Shown piece after piece: positions 44,457-52,301 of a DNA stretch of 64,000 nt. Positions within the stretch are counted from its first letter, which is position 1, and every line of letters begins with the position of its first letter. This stretch comes from Mucilaginibacter rubeus (GTDB lineage Bacteria; Bacteroidota; Bacteroidia; Sphingobacteriales; Sphingobacteriaceae), in assembly GCF_014643835.1 (NCBI RefSeq), contig NZ_BMKD01000003.1, positions 124,001-188,000 of the forward strand. Direction: 5' to 3'. Position numbers and translations under genes: made by a program. The notes under the pieces were generated by a model that had not been told where the DNA came from, ran no database searches, and saw only the letters and a program-made list of their open reading frames with translations.

Positions 44457-46934
44457 ATGAATATAGTTAATTTAAGCGAGTCGGTGAAAACGGCGGTGCG
44501 GGTAGCGCAGTCATTAGCCAAAGAATATCACCATAAGGAATTCGGTCCGGCGCACCTTTTAAAAGGCTTGATGCACCAGGAAGTGGGGTTGAAGAACCTG
44601 CTTCAATCCATCGGGAAGGACACGGCTTATATAAGCGATTGGGCCGAAGTACGCATTGAAGATTATTCGGCCGCGTTAACCGTGCCCGACGAAATGTTAG
44701 GTAACAGCCAGGTAAAGCAGGTATTTGAAGAAGCCGATAATGTGCGCATAAAATTAGGCCAGGATTTGATTACGCCCGTTTGTGTGTTGATTGCGTTAAT
44801 AAAGCCCAATGTGGGTTTTGATGCTAACCAGCTAAAATCTTTCCCGGTAAAAGAACGCGAGTTGCTGGATATTTATTTGAGTAATGAGGATGTTAACCAT
44901 GCGGTAAATCCCTCTGCGCAGGCCACAAACGGCAGCGATGTACCCAAACAAACAACAGCATTACTCAAATACTGTGTAGACCGCACAAGCCTGGCCAAAC
45001 AGGGTAAGGTAGATCCCATCATAGGCCGGGAGCGTGAAACACGGATGGTGATGGAGATCCTGAGCCGGCGCACCAAGCCCAATGTAATGATCACCGGCGA
45101 TGCGGGCGTTGGCAAAACAGCCCTGGTTGACGGGTTCGCGCTTAGCATTGTAAACGGACAGGTACCGGCATCGCTTAAGAATGTACAGCTTTTTGAACTT
45201 GATCTGGGTTCATTGATCGCGGGGGCATCTTACAAAGGAGAAATTGAAGACAGGTTAAAAAACATCCTGCGCGAGATAAAGCAGTTTGAAAAAGCTATTC
45301 TGTTTATTGATGAGATCCATACACTGCTTGATAATAAAGGGCCGATAGGCGGCGGTGTTGGCAACCTGCTGAAACCGGAACTTGCCCGCGGCGAAATAAC
45401 GGTGATTGGTGCCACTACCATCGACGAATACCGCAAAGTGATTGAGCCCGAACAGGCATTTAGCCGCCGGTTTGAGGTGCTGCAGGTAAATGAGCCCGAT
45501 ACGCCTACAGCTATTAAAATGCTTAAAAAACTGGTGCCCCAATATGAGGAGCACCACAACTTAAAGATAGACGATAATACTGCCGAAGAGTGCGTTAGAC
45601 TGGCGCAGCGGTATATGAAAGACCGTCGCCTGCCCGACTCTGCCTTCGACCTGCTCGACCGTACCATGGCTGCTATCCGTTTAATGAACGATACCACCGA
45701 TACTGCCCTTTCCGAACTCCGCACCGAACTGAACGAATTAAAAGCACTGAATGATGCGGGTGATTTGATCGGAGCGTACAAATGGCTTTACACCGTGTAT
45801 CGCAATAAAATAAGCGCGGTGTTGTTAGGGCAGCTGGAAGATGAAACCCAGGTTGATACTTTTGAAACGCCTGATGAATACATCGCTTACTTTGAACGCA
45901 ATTTGAGCCGGCTTGAGGAATTGGCTCAAAATAAAACCGAGGTAGTAGATAAACATGATATTGCCGCTATTATCTCCTATAAAACAGGCATTCCCTTAGG
46001 CAAGATCCAGGCACAAGAGAAAGAAAGGCTTTTAGGCATGGAAGGCTTCCTGAAAAAACGGGTTGTTGGGCAGGACCAGGCGTTGAAAGCCGTTTCTGAT
46101 GCCATACTCGAATCGCGGAGCGGACTGAACAAAAAAGGGCAGCCCATCGGCTCATTCTTTTTGCTTGGCCCAACAGGCACCGGTAAAACGGAGCTGGCCA
46201 AATCAATAGCCGAGTTTTTATTTAATGACGAAAAAGCGATGATCCGCTTTGATATGTCGGAGTTTAAGGAGGAGCATTCGGCCGCATTGCTGTATGGCGC
46301 GCCGCCGGGCTATGTGGGGTATGAAGAGGGCGGCTTGCTCGTAAACAAAATAAGGCAGCAACCTTATTCGGTTGTGCTGTTTGATGAAATTGAAAAGGCA
46401 CACCCATCGGTATTTGATATCTTTTTACAGATCCTGGATGAAGGGCATATGCACGACAGGCTGGGCAAGCAAGGCGATTTTTCAAACGCGCTGGTGCTAT
46501 TTACCTCAAACCTTGGCAGCGAGTGGGTATCTGAGCAAATTAGCCGGGGGCATATGCCTACATCAAACCAATTGATGGAAGTGATGGCCAATAAGTTCAG
46601 GCCGGAGTTTTTGGCGCGGTTATCAGAAATTGTACCCTTTGCACCTATACATGAAGAAAATGTAGTACGCATCTTTGAGATCCAGCTCAAAAGCCTTATA
46701 CAGGCGCTTGAAAAAATGGGCATAAACATGCAGTTAAGTGCCGAAGCCAAAAATATGCTGGCTTTAAGCGGTTTTACACCCAAATATGGTGCACGGCAGC
46801 TATCGGCGGTGATCCGTAACCAATTGCGCAGGCCAATATCACGCTATATTATTTCGGGCGAACTGAAAAAAGGAAATACTATCGCCATAGATAAAAAAAG
46901 TGATGATACTGAATTATTGTGGAGCATTAGTTAA
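44457..46934 (+). CDS. tssH: T6SS sheath-disassembly ATPase TssH (ClpV)
   Basis: This is an 825-residue AAA+ disaggregase of the ClpB/ClpV class. It recycles contracted TssB-TssC sheath. A Clp N-domain (residues ~1-150) precedes two ATPase domains with Walker A motifs GDAGVGKTALVDG (~213) and GPTGTGKTELAKS (~571). Walker B is ILFIDEIHTLL, and VVLFDEIEKAHPSVF lies in the second domain. The middle coiled-coil is short, as in ClpV rather than ClpB. It ends the tssQOPRH run; tssB follows after 95 bases. Confidence 0.94.
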   Translation: MNIVNLSESVKTAVRVAQSLAKEYHHKEFGPAHLLKGLMHQEVGLKNLLQSIGKDTAYISDWAEVRIEDYSAALTVPDEMLGNSQVKQVFEEADNVRIKLGQDLITPVCVLIALIKPNVGFDANQLKSFPVKERELLDIYLSNEDVNHAVNPSAQATNGSDVPKQTTALLKYCVDRTSLAKQGKVDPIIGRERETRMVMEILSRRTKPNVMITGDAGVGKTALVDGFALSIVNGQVPASLKNVQLFELDLGSLIAGASYKGEIEDRLKNILREIKQFEKAILFIDEIHTLLDNKGPIGGGVGNLLKPELARGEITVIGATTIDEYRKVIEPEQAFSRRFEVLQVNEPDTPTAIKMLKKLVPQYEEHHNLKIDDNTAEECVRLAQRYMKDRRLPDSAFDLLDRTMAAIRLMNDTTDTALSELRTELNELKALNDAGDLIGAYKWLYTVYRNKISAVLLGQLEDETQVDTFETPDEYIAYFERNLSRLEELAQNKTEVVDKHDIAAIISYKTGIPLGKIQAQEKERLLGMEGFLKKRVVGQDQALKAVSDAILESRSGLNKKGQPIGSFFLLGPTGTGKTELAKSIAEFLFNDEKAMIRFDMSEFKEEHSAALLYGAPPGYVGYEEGGLLVNKIRQQPYSVVLFDEIEKAHPSVFDIFLQILDEGHMHDRLGKQGDFSNALVLFTSNLGSEWVSEQISRGHMPTSNQLMEVMANKFRPEFLARLSEIVPFAPIHEENVVRIFEIQLKSLIQALEKMGINMQLSAEAKNMLALSGFTPKYGARQLSAVIRNQLRRPISRYIISGELKKGNTIAIDKKSDDTELLWSIS

Positions 46935-47029
46935 GTAATTTAACTGAAATACATACTGTTAAAAACAATTTTATAGTTATTGCATTATAACATAAACACT
47001 TTCATACTTATCATTTATTAAATAAAGCT

Positions 47030-47470
47030 ATGTTTAATTACGAAATAGGGGGAAACGAAACAAAAGTTGATTCCTCAGAAGCATTTGGTGAGATAGCTCC
47101 CAATAAAACTTTGTTTATTCAAAAATTAACTGATAATGAGCCGCTGAGACCTGAGAAGGTTGAGGGACTTAAAAATGTTGAAGAGGTTTTTGCTCATTAC
47201 AAGCCAAAAGTAAGTGTTGAGCTTGAAAGAGAAAACGGATCAAATGTTACCGAAACGCTGCACTTTAACAATCTTGGCGATTTTGCCCCCAAAAACCTGG
47301 TACAACAAAGTAAATACCTGCATAAACTTAATATTCAGCGCGAGATGTACCTCAATATCATGAAGCAGCTGAAAACCAACAAAACGCTGAAGTCAACCCT
47401 TGATAACGCCGAAACCAAACAGGCCTTTATTGAGGCGTTAAAAAATATAGTAACCGAGCTTGACCAATAA
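47030..47470 (+). CDS. tssB: T6SS sheath protein TssB
   Basis: This 146-residue small sheath subunit pairs with TssC to form the contractile tube cover. The C-terminal helix and the LHFNNLGDFAPKNLVQQSKYL segment match TssB/VipA of subtype iii. tssC follows after 32 bases, and equimolar expression is expected. The gene may have its own promoter in the 95-base AT-rich gap after tssH. Confidence 0.9.
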   Translation: MFNYEIGGNETKVDSSEAFGEIAPNKTLFIQKLTDNEPLRPEKVEGLKNVEEVFAHYKPKVSVELERENGSNVTETLHFNNLGDFAPKNLVQQSKYLHKLNIQREMYLNIMKQLKTNKTLKSTLDNAETKQAFIEALKNIVTELDQ

Positions 47471-47502
47471 TTAGCTAATCCTAAACATTTAACAACACGA
47501 TC

Positions 47503-48885
47503 ATGGCAACACCAAACGAGCAGATCCTGAATGAAAATTCAACAGACCAGGCTCTTAAAATAAAAGAAAGAAGCGGCGCGGCACCTCTATCAACCAGTTT
47601 AGATAAACTATCAAAAGTTGGTGGTTTTGATTTGCTGGAAGCTACTATTGATGGCCTTCAAAACCTGAACCCCGAACGCAAAGCCCGTAAACAGATCTTT
47701 TTAACTGATGATGAGAAGAAAGGGGAGCGCGAAGAACTTAAGCTGAAGCTTAATCAATGGATAGAAGCTTTGGAAAGCGGCGAATCAGTTAGCGATACTA
47801 TTCAGAAAAGCGCCGAAAAACTGCAAAGCGTTGAAGAAAACCTGAACAAAAATTTACTCAATGTATTGGAAAGCACCCGCGAGCTGGAACAGGCTTACCG
47901 TACAGTGCATTTGTTTTATAAAAACACCGAACAGGATAAGCTGAAGAATGTGGTATTAATGAATGCCACGATCGATCAGTTGAAAGAGCTTGATAACCCA
48001 CGCTTTATTGAATATGCTGCAAATGAACTCAAGCAAAATTATGACAGGCTGGATCTTCGTCAAAATTATTCAATCCTGGTTGTACCCGGCTACCTTGGCT
48101 CAAACAAGGTAGTTGAACGCTGGTCAAAAATAGCCTATGATAATAAAGTAATGCTGGTGACCGATTTTGCGGATCTTGAACAACCGGATGATGTGATAGA
48201 CCTGTTTACATCAGCCAATTTAACCGGTGGCGATGCCTTTAAATCAAACACCATCATGACCTGTAACTGGCTGGTAGGCCGCGGCAAAGTTGCCGAAGCG
48301 GGTGAAGAGGATGACCTGTATATCCCGGGCTCGGCAGCATTGGCCGGTAAAATGTATTATACGCTGATGTCGCAGGTTACCGCCGGTAAAAAACACGGAG
48401 CGGTTAACGAGGTGGATGGTGTACGCTTTGACCTTAAAAAGAGCGAGATCTCGCACCTGGAGCGCATTGGCCTGGTACCCATGGTGAATGAGTATGGCAA
48501 GGTAATGGCATTCTCGGCCAAAACTTTGTTTAACGGCGATAATATCGGTTTGCAAACCTATTCGGTAGTGAGGGTATTTGATTATATCACCAAAGTATTA
48601 TTCGACTTTTTGAACCGCCGAGCTTTTGAAAACTGGACTTCAAAAACAGAGCAGGACCTGCGCTCGCAAATTGTGAAGTTTTTGGATAACATCCAGGGGC
48701 CCGACAGGCTTATCGAACGCTTTAAAATAATCAGGTTTGAGCGCGATGAACAGCAAAAGGACCGCATTCACCTTGATATTAATATCACGCCATATTTTCC
48801 CGCTAAAAGCTTTGTGGTAAAGCTTGACGGGCAAAAAGGTGAGGATGCAAGCCCAACCTGGAACAGCGAATATAAACAGCAGTAA
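47503..48885 (+). CDS. tssC: T6SS sheath protein TssC
   Basis: This is a 460-residue large sheath subunit. Key stretches are NPRFIEYAANELKQNYDRLD, SILVVPGYLGSNKVVERWSK and LRSQIVKFLDNIQGPDRLI, together with the C-terminal NITPYFPAKSFVVKLDG, where TssC contributes strands to the TssB interface. Length is typical for Bacteroidota TssC. A stable hairpin follows its stop. Confidence 0.93.
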   Translation: MATPNEQILNENSTDQALKIKERSGAAPLSTSLDKLSKVGGFDLLEATIDGLQNLNPERKARKQIFLTDDEKKGEREELKLKLNQWIEALESGESVSDTIQKSAEKLQSVEENLNKNLLNVLESTRELEQAYRTVHLFYKNTEQDKLKNVVLMNATIDQLKELDNPRFIEYAANELKQNYDRLDLRQNYSILVVPGYLGSNKVVERWSKIAYDNKVMLVTDFADLEQPDDVIDLFTSANLTGGDAFKSNTIMTCNWLVGRGKVAEAGEEDDLYIPGSAALAGKMYYTLMSQVTAGKKHGAVNEVDGVRFDLKKSEISHLERIGLVPMVNEYGKVMAFSAKTLFNGDNIGLQTYSVVRVFDYITKVLFDFLNRRAFENWTSKTEQDLRSQIVKFLDNIQGPDRLIERFKIIRFERDEQQKDRIHLDINITPYFPAKSFVVKLDGQKGEDASPTWNSEYKQQ

Positions 48886-48938
48886 TATCGCGGTACACAA
48901 CGTTGTGAAGTGGTAATGAGTCCCTTTTAAAATAAGGA

Positions 48939-48997
48939 AGCACCTACTGGAGCGATATCGGATATGTGCAAAACAATATATTGGCTCCGTAGGTGCC
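48939..48997 (+). terminator. long hairpin after tssC
   Basis: GCACCTACTGGAGC (48940-48953) pairs with GGCTCCGTAGGTGC (48983-48996), interrupted by one bulge, with a 29-base loop. No long T-run follows directly, so partial read-through or mRNA end protection is as likely as full termination. Confidence 0.65.
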
Positions 48998-49121
48998 TCT
49001 TGTTAGGAGGCGGGTTTTAAAAGCGATATTCAACCGTTAAACCAGCGCTGTGTGCATTTTAGGTTAATTTAACCGAAGGCCTAACTTTATTTATTGTTAA
49101 ATATGGTTTATGTTTGCATTG

Positions 49122-49682
49122 ATGAGGCAGCTATTGATCATTAATGCAGATATAGATAAAACACCAACCACAGCGGCATTGATCAATGCTTATAAAGACG
49201 GGGCCCAGGCCGCCGAAGCTGTAGTAAAAGAGATAGCCATCGCCGATCTTAAATTTAATCCCAACAAGCAATTCACGCTAAGCAATAACGAGCCCGAACC
49301 CGACCTGGTGCAAGCTGTAAACGCGATAAAATGGGCATCGCATGTGGTTATATTTTGCCCGGTTTATAAAGATTCGATCAACTCAAAAATTAAAGGTTTT
49401 TTTGATCGCGTTTTTATGCCCGACCAGGTTTTTATCAGCGGCTCGTCGATTAATTTCAATGGCCGGTCAGGACGTGTGGTTTCTATATTGGATGAAGCTG
49501 CCTGGCAGGACTGGCAGGTTGATATGAAGCCAACCTATCTGGCAGTAAAAAAACTAACCCTCGAAAAGCGCGGCATCAAGCCTGTGCATACCAGTACCAT
49601 CGGGCATCTCTATAACCTCGATAATGAGTACAGTAAAAAGTGGATTCAAAAATTATATTCTTTTGGGTTAAAACTTATTTAA
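49122..49682 (+). CDS. NAD(P)H-dependent flavodoxin-fold reductase
   Basis: This 186-residue protein counts from the ATG at 49122, whose MRQLLIINAD matches the family start. An upstream ATG at 49110 is possible. The flavodoxin-like fold of the NAD(P)H:quinone reductase family shows INADIDKTPTTAALINAYKD, EIAIADLKFNP and KIKGFFDRVFMPDQVF. It should use FMN or FAD. Its place between tssC and hcp is unexpected; it could be a passenger gene or cargo-related, and there is no secretion signal. It follows the tssC hairpin. Confidence 0.82.
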   Translation: MRQLLIINADIDKTPTTAALINAYKDGAQAAEAVVKEIAIADLKFNPNKQFTLSNNEPEPDLVQAVNAIKWASHVVIFCPVYKDSINSKIKGFFDRVFMPDQVFISGSSINFNGRSGRVVSILDEAAWQDWQVDMKPTYLAVKKLTLEKRGIKPVHTSTIGHLYNLDNEYSKKWIQKLYSFGLKLI

Positions 49683-49789
49683 ATAAATATTTAATATTTT
49701 CTCAAAACAATAAATTAATTACATTGTAGTTATTAAAGTAATGCGCAAAGCATCTACTTTAAATTATTAACCTCTTAAAATTTATCATT

Positions 49790-50188
49790 ATGGCTTTCAA
49801 AGCAAGATTAAATTTTTCGGGCAAGGACTACGATGTGCTCACTTGCTCCTATGCATTAAACCGCGATGTAGACTCAAAAGGACGCCCGTCCTCAGGTATT
49901 TACGGCGGTACTATCGATATCGAGATCGAGTCGACTGAAGACACCTCCATTATCGAATCAATGGTTAACAACCAGTACAAACCGATTGCCGGAACTTTGC
50001 TGATCAAAAAATCTGAGGAAGACGCTAAGATGAAAGAGTTGTCTTTTGAAGATGGCTACATCGTGAAGTATTCTGAAGGTATCGACATTACAGGCGCAAC
50101 TCCCATGAGCTTGAAGTTTGTAATCTCGGCCCGCAAGTTGAAACTGGGAAGCGCCGAGCACGTGAACGACTGGCCAGGTAAAAACTAA
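49790..50188 (+). CDS. tssD: Hcp-like tube protein TssD, copy 1
   Basis: This is a 132-residue protein forming the inner hexameric tube of the T6SS. It matches the Bacteroidota TssD type, with MAFKARL at the start, RDVDSKGRPSSG and EDTSIIESMVNNQYKP in the middle, and FVISARKLKLGSAEHVNDWP at the end. A second copy with about three-quarters identity lies 74 bases downstream. Two tubes could carry different cargo or simply raise dosage. The 100-base upstream gap is AT-rich; no certain promoter was placed. Confidence 0.92.
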   Translation: MAFKARLNFSGKDYDVLTCSYALNRDVDSKGRPSSGIYGGTIDIEIESTEDTSIIESMVNNQYKPIAGTLLIKKSEEDAKMKELSFEDGYIVKYSEGIDITGATPMSLKFVISARKLKLGSAEHVNDWPGKN

Positions 50189-50262
50189 GCCCGGCCGATT
50201 TTGTTATCTGTTTGTGCCGAAGGGGCACTTAATTTATTTATCTACTTAAAACTTTATTGATC

Positions 50263-50655
50263 ATGGCTTTCAAAGCAAGAATTAGTTTAGGATCGAAAGA
50301 ATTCGACGTGCTGCAGTGCAGCTATTCATTAAACAGGGACGTTGATTCAAAAGGCCGTCCGTCATCAGGTGTATATGGTGGTACCATCCAGGTTGAGGTT
50401 GAATCAACCGAAGATACTTCGGTTATCGAATCGATGGTGAACAGCCAGTACAAGCCAATTCATGGCACTATCACCTTCAAAAAATCTGAAGAAGATGCCA
50501 AAATGAAGGAGCTTAATTTTGAGGATGGTTACATCATTCAATATAACGAGGGGATATCGATTATCGGTAACAACCCAATGTCGTTAAGCTTTGTGATATC
50601 GGCGCGTAAGCTGAAAATAGGCAACGCCGAGCACGAAAACGACTGGCCTAAATAA
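50263..50655 (+). CDS. tssD: Hcp-like tube protein TssD, copy 2
   Basis: This 130-residue close paralogue of copy 1 starts with MAFKARISL at the ATG at 50263. A TTG six bases upstream is in frame but is not preferred, since copy 1 starts at the equivalent ATG. Differences cluster at strand edges and near the tube lumen-facing turns (GTITFKKS against GTLLIKKS; SIIGNNP against DITGATP), which could alter cargo choice. Two terminator-like hairpins follow before the effector gene. Confidence 0.92.
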   Translation: MAFKARISLGSKEFDVLQCSYSLNRDVDSKGRPSSGVYGGTIQVEVESTEDTSVIESMVNSQYKPIHGTITFKKSEEDAKMKELNFEDGYIIQYNEGISIIGNNPMSLSFVISARKLKIGNAEHENDWPK

Positions 50656-50660
50656 TATCT

Positions 50661-50687
50661 CAGTACAATTGATTTGTACTGTCTTTT
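50661..50687 (+). terminator. intrinsic terminator after hcp copy 2
   Basis: CAGTACAA (50661-50668) and TTGTACTG (50674-50681) form an eight-pair stem with a five-base loop, followed by TCTTTT. It starts five bases past the stop codon. Confidence 0.8.
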
Positions 50688-50695
50688 AAAAAGAT

Positions 50696-50735
50696 ACGGA
50701 GGAGATAGTAACATATTTTCCTCCGTGTTCTTTTT
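50696..50735 (+). terminator. second hairpin before the effector operon
   Basis: ACGGAGGA (50696-50703) pairs with TCCTCCGT (50719-50726), and GTTCTTTTT follows. Together with the first hairpin it should sharply reduce read-through from hcp into the lysozyme-like gene at 50768. Confidence 0.75.
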
Positions 50736-50767
50736 ACAGCTTTTGTTTAGGTTCAGTTATAAACCTT

Positions 50768-51667
50768 ATGAAAAGAAAGAAGAGAATAATAAACCCAGCC
50801 TTACCCACTACAAAGAAAAAGGTGAAAAAATCGTCGGTTCCAACCCCCATGGAATACGTGCAGCTTTTTAATACCTGTGTTATTAAAAAGGAAAAAATCG
50901 CTGCTGTCGATAAGATCATCGATGAAAAGGTAACCGTAAACCGCCCCCGTTACGAAAGTATTTCAAACCTGGTACGCCTTGGTACTAATGCGCCGTCGGC
51001 TGCCGGAAATAAAAATCTTTTCGCATCGGTCTACACTCCTTTTTTTGATCGTTATAACACTACACCGCTATCATTAAACCCAACGGCGGCTAATGCCAAA
51101 CCCGAAAGTGTTTTGGATATGATGACCAAACCGCAGATGACAACCGGCCTTTTGGGAGCTAATTTTTTTGACACCGGGAGGTTTACCCCAAACGATCCGT
51201 TCGCGTTTATGAACCTTTTTGGCGGCGGCGGAGCTATCCCCTGGTATTTTATTGCCTGCGTACATTATATGGAGTGTTCGTTCAGTTTCAAAAAACACCT
51301 GCACAACGGCGATCCGCTTACCGGTTATACGGTACAGGTGCCCGCCAATCGCCCAAAGGTGGGTCATGGCCCTCCGTTTACTTTTGAGGAGAGCGCTGTT
51401 GATGCTATTAAACTGATGAAGTATGATAAGGTAACCAATTGGAGCCTGCCGTTTATTTTGCAAAAGCTGGAGGGATATAACGGTTTCGGTTATAATAAAA
51501 AGGGCATTCACACGCCTTACCTCTGGAGTTTTTCGAACCAGTATGTCAAGGGCAAATATGTCAAAGACGGTGTTTTTGATGCCGAGGCGGTATCCCAGCA
51601 AATGGGCGCGGCAGTTATCCTTAAACGGATGGAAGACAGGGCACTGATTAGTATTCCCAGAAATTAA
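50768..51667 (+). CDS. lysozyme-like candidate T6SS effector
   Basis: This is a 299-residue protein with no signal peptide and a Lys-rich N-terminus, as expected for cargo moved by a secretion tube. The C-terminal ~150 residues carry IPWYFIACVHYMECSFSF, then KHLHNGDPLTGYTV, LQKLEGYNGFGY and PYLWSFSNQYVKGKYV. These stretches resemble a lysozyme-like family of putative peptidoglycan hydrolases, with Glu169 in HYMECSF the candidate acid. The N-terminal ~140 residues match nothing known to me and may be a loading domain. The gene lies three bases before a lipoprotein gene and upstream of vgrG. An antibacterial muramidase is inference. Confidence 0.75.
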   Translation: MKRKKRIINPALPTTKKKVKKSSVPTPMEYVQLFNTCVIKKEKIAAVDKIIDEKVTVNRPRYESISNLVRLGTNAPSAAGNKNLFASVYTPFFDRYNTTPLSLNPTAANAKPESVLDMMTKPQMTTGLLGANFFDTGRFTPNDPFAFMNLFGGGGAIPWYFIACVHYMECSFSFKKHLHNGDPLTGYTVQVPANRPKVGHGPPFTFEESAVDAIKLMKYDKVTNWSLPFILQKLEGYNGFGYNKKGIHTPYLWSFSNQYVKGKYVKDGVFDAEAVSQQMGAAVILKRMEDRALISIPRN

Positions 51668-51670
51668 CCA

Positions 51671-52282
51671 ATGAAAAGGATCGTTAAATATATGGTATTA
51701 TTACTGCTTGCTACCGGGTTGGCAGGTTCGGCCGTGGGCTGCAGTAGTAACCCTAAAGCCCCGGTTGCTGATACCGTCAAAACCATAGCTAAGTCGGCCT
51801 CCCGAACTGTACATAAATCGGCCCTTACCGACGAGCAGTTGTTCCGAGCCTGCCTGAAACAGTTTAAAGCCGCTGCCCTGCAAAGAAATAAAAAGCAACT
51901 GGCCGGCATGTTTTACTTCCCGCTGCAAACAACACCCCAATGGTCGAACGAAGATTTACGATCTGCTAAGATTAACCCTGCTGAAGGGCTGGTTAGCGGA
52001 GCAGAATATCCACAGTATGAGCCTACTATATTGAATGCTGACGCGCTTCGTCTTATACCCAAAAGCACAGAAGACGATCTGTCGGAAATTGACGCCGCTA
52101 CCGACGAAAACTATTATAAAGTTATTGCAAAAGTTACAGATAAAGGTAGTAAGCTTTACGAGTTGCAGCAACAATATGAGCAAAAAAATGGCAGGGAAAC
52201 ATCGTACGGGTTTGTTTTTGGCAAAGTTAACGGGCAATATAAAATTATAAGTTACTACAGCCCATGGCCTGTTAAAGGTTAA
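51671..52282 (+). CDS. lipoprotein, candidate immunity partner
   Basis: This 203-residue protein has a lipoprotein signal ending in the lipobox GSAVGC (Cys near residue 24). It starts three bases after the lysozyme-like gene, which points to translational coupling. The mature part shows a helix then strands (LFRACLKQFKAAALQRNKK, YGFVFGKVNGQYKIISYY) and could be NTF2-like. A periplasmic lipid-anchored protein is where a wall-hydrolase immunity protein should act, but no sequence family confirms it. An accessory structural role in the T6SS envelope is the main alternative. Confidence 0.7.
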   Translation: MKRIVKYMVLLLLATGLAGSAVGCSSNPKAPVADTVKTIAKSASRTVHKSALTDEQLFRACLKQFKAAALQRNKKQLAGMFYFPLQTTPQWSNEDLRSAKINPAEGLVSGAEYPQYEPTILNADALRLIPKSTEDDLSEIDAATDENYYKVIAKVTDKGSKLYELQQQYEQKNGRETSYGFVFGKVNGQYKIISYYSPWPVKG

Positions 52283-52301
52283 TGGATTTTATAGCCGAAT
52301 T

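Noticed and set aside
50674-50871. Short plus-strand frame before the lysozyme-like gene
   Set aside because: It crosses two terminator hairpins and overlaps the better-supported effector frame.
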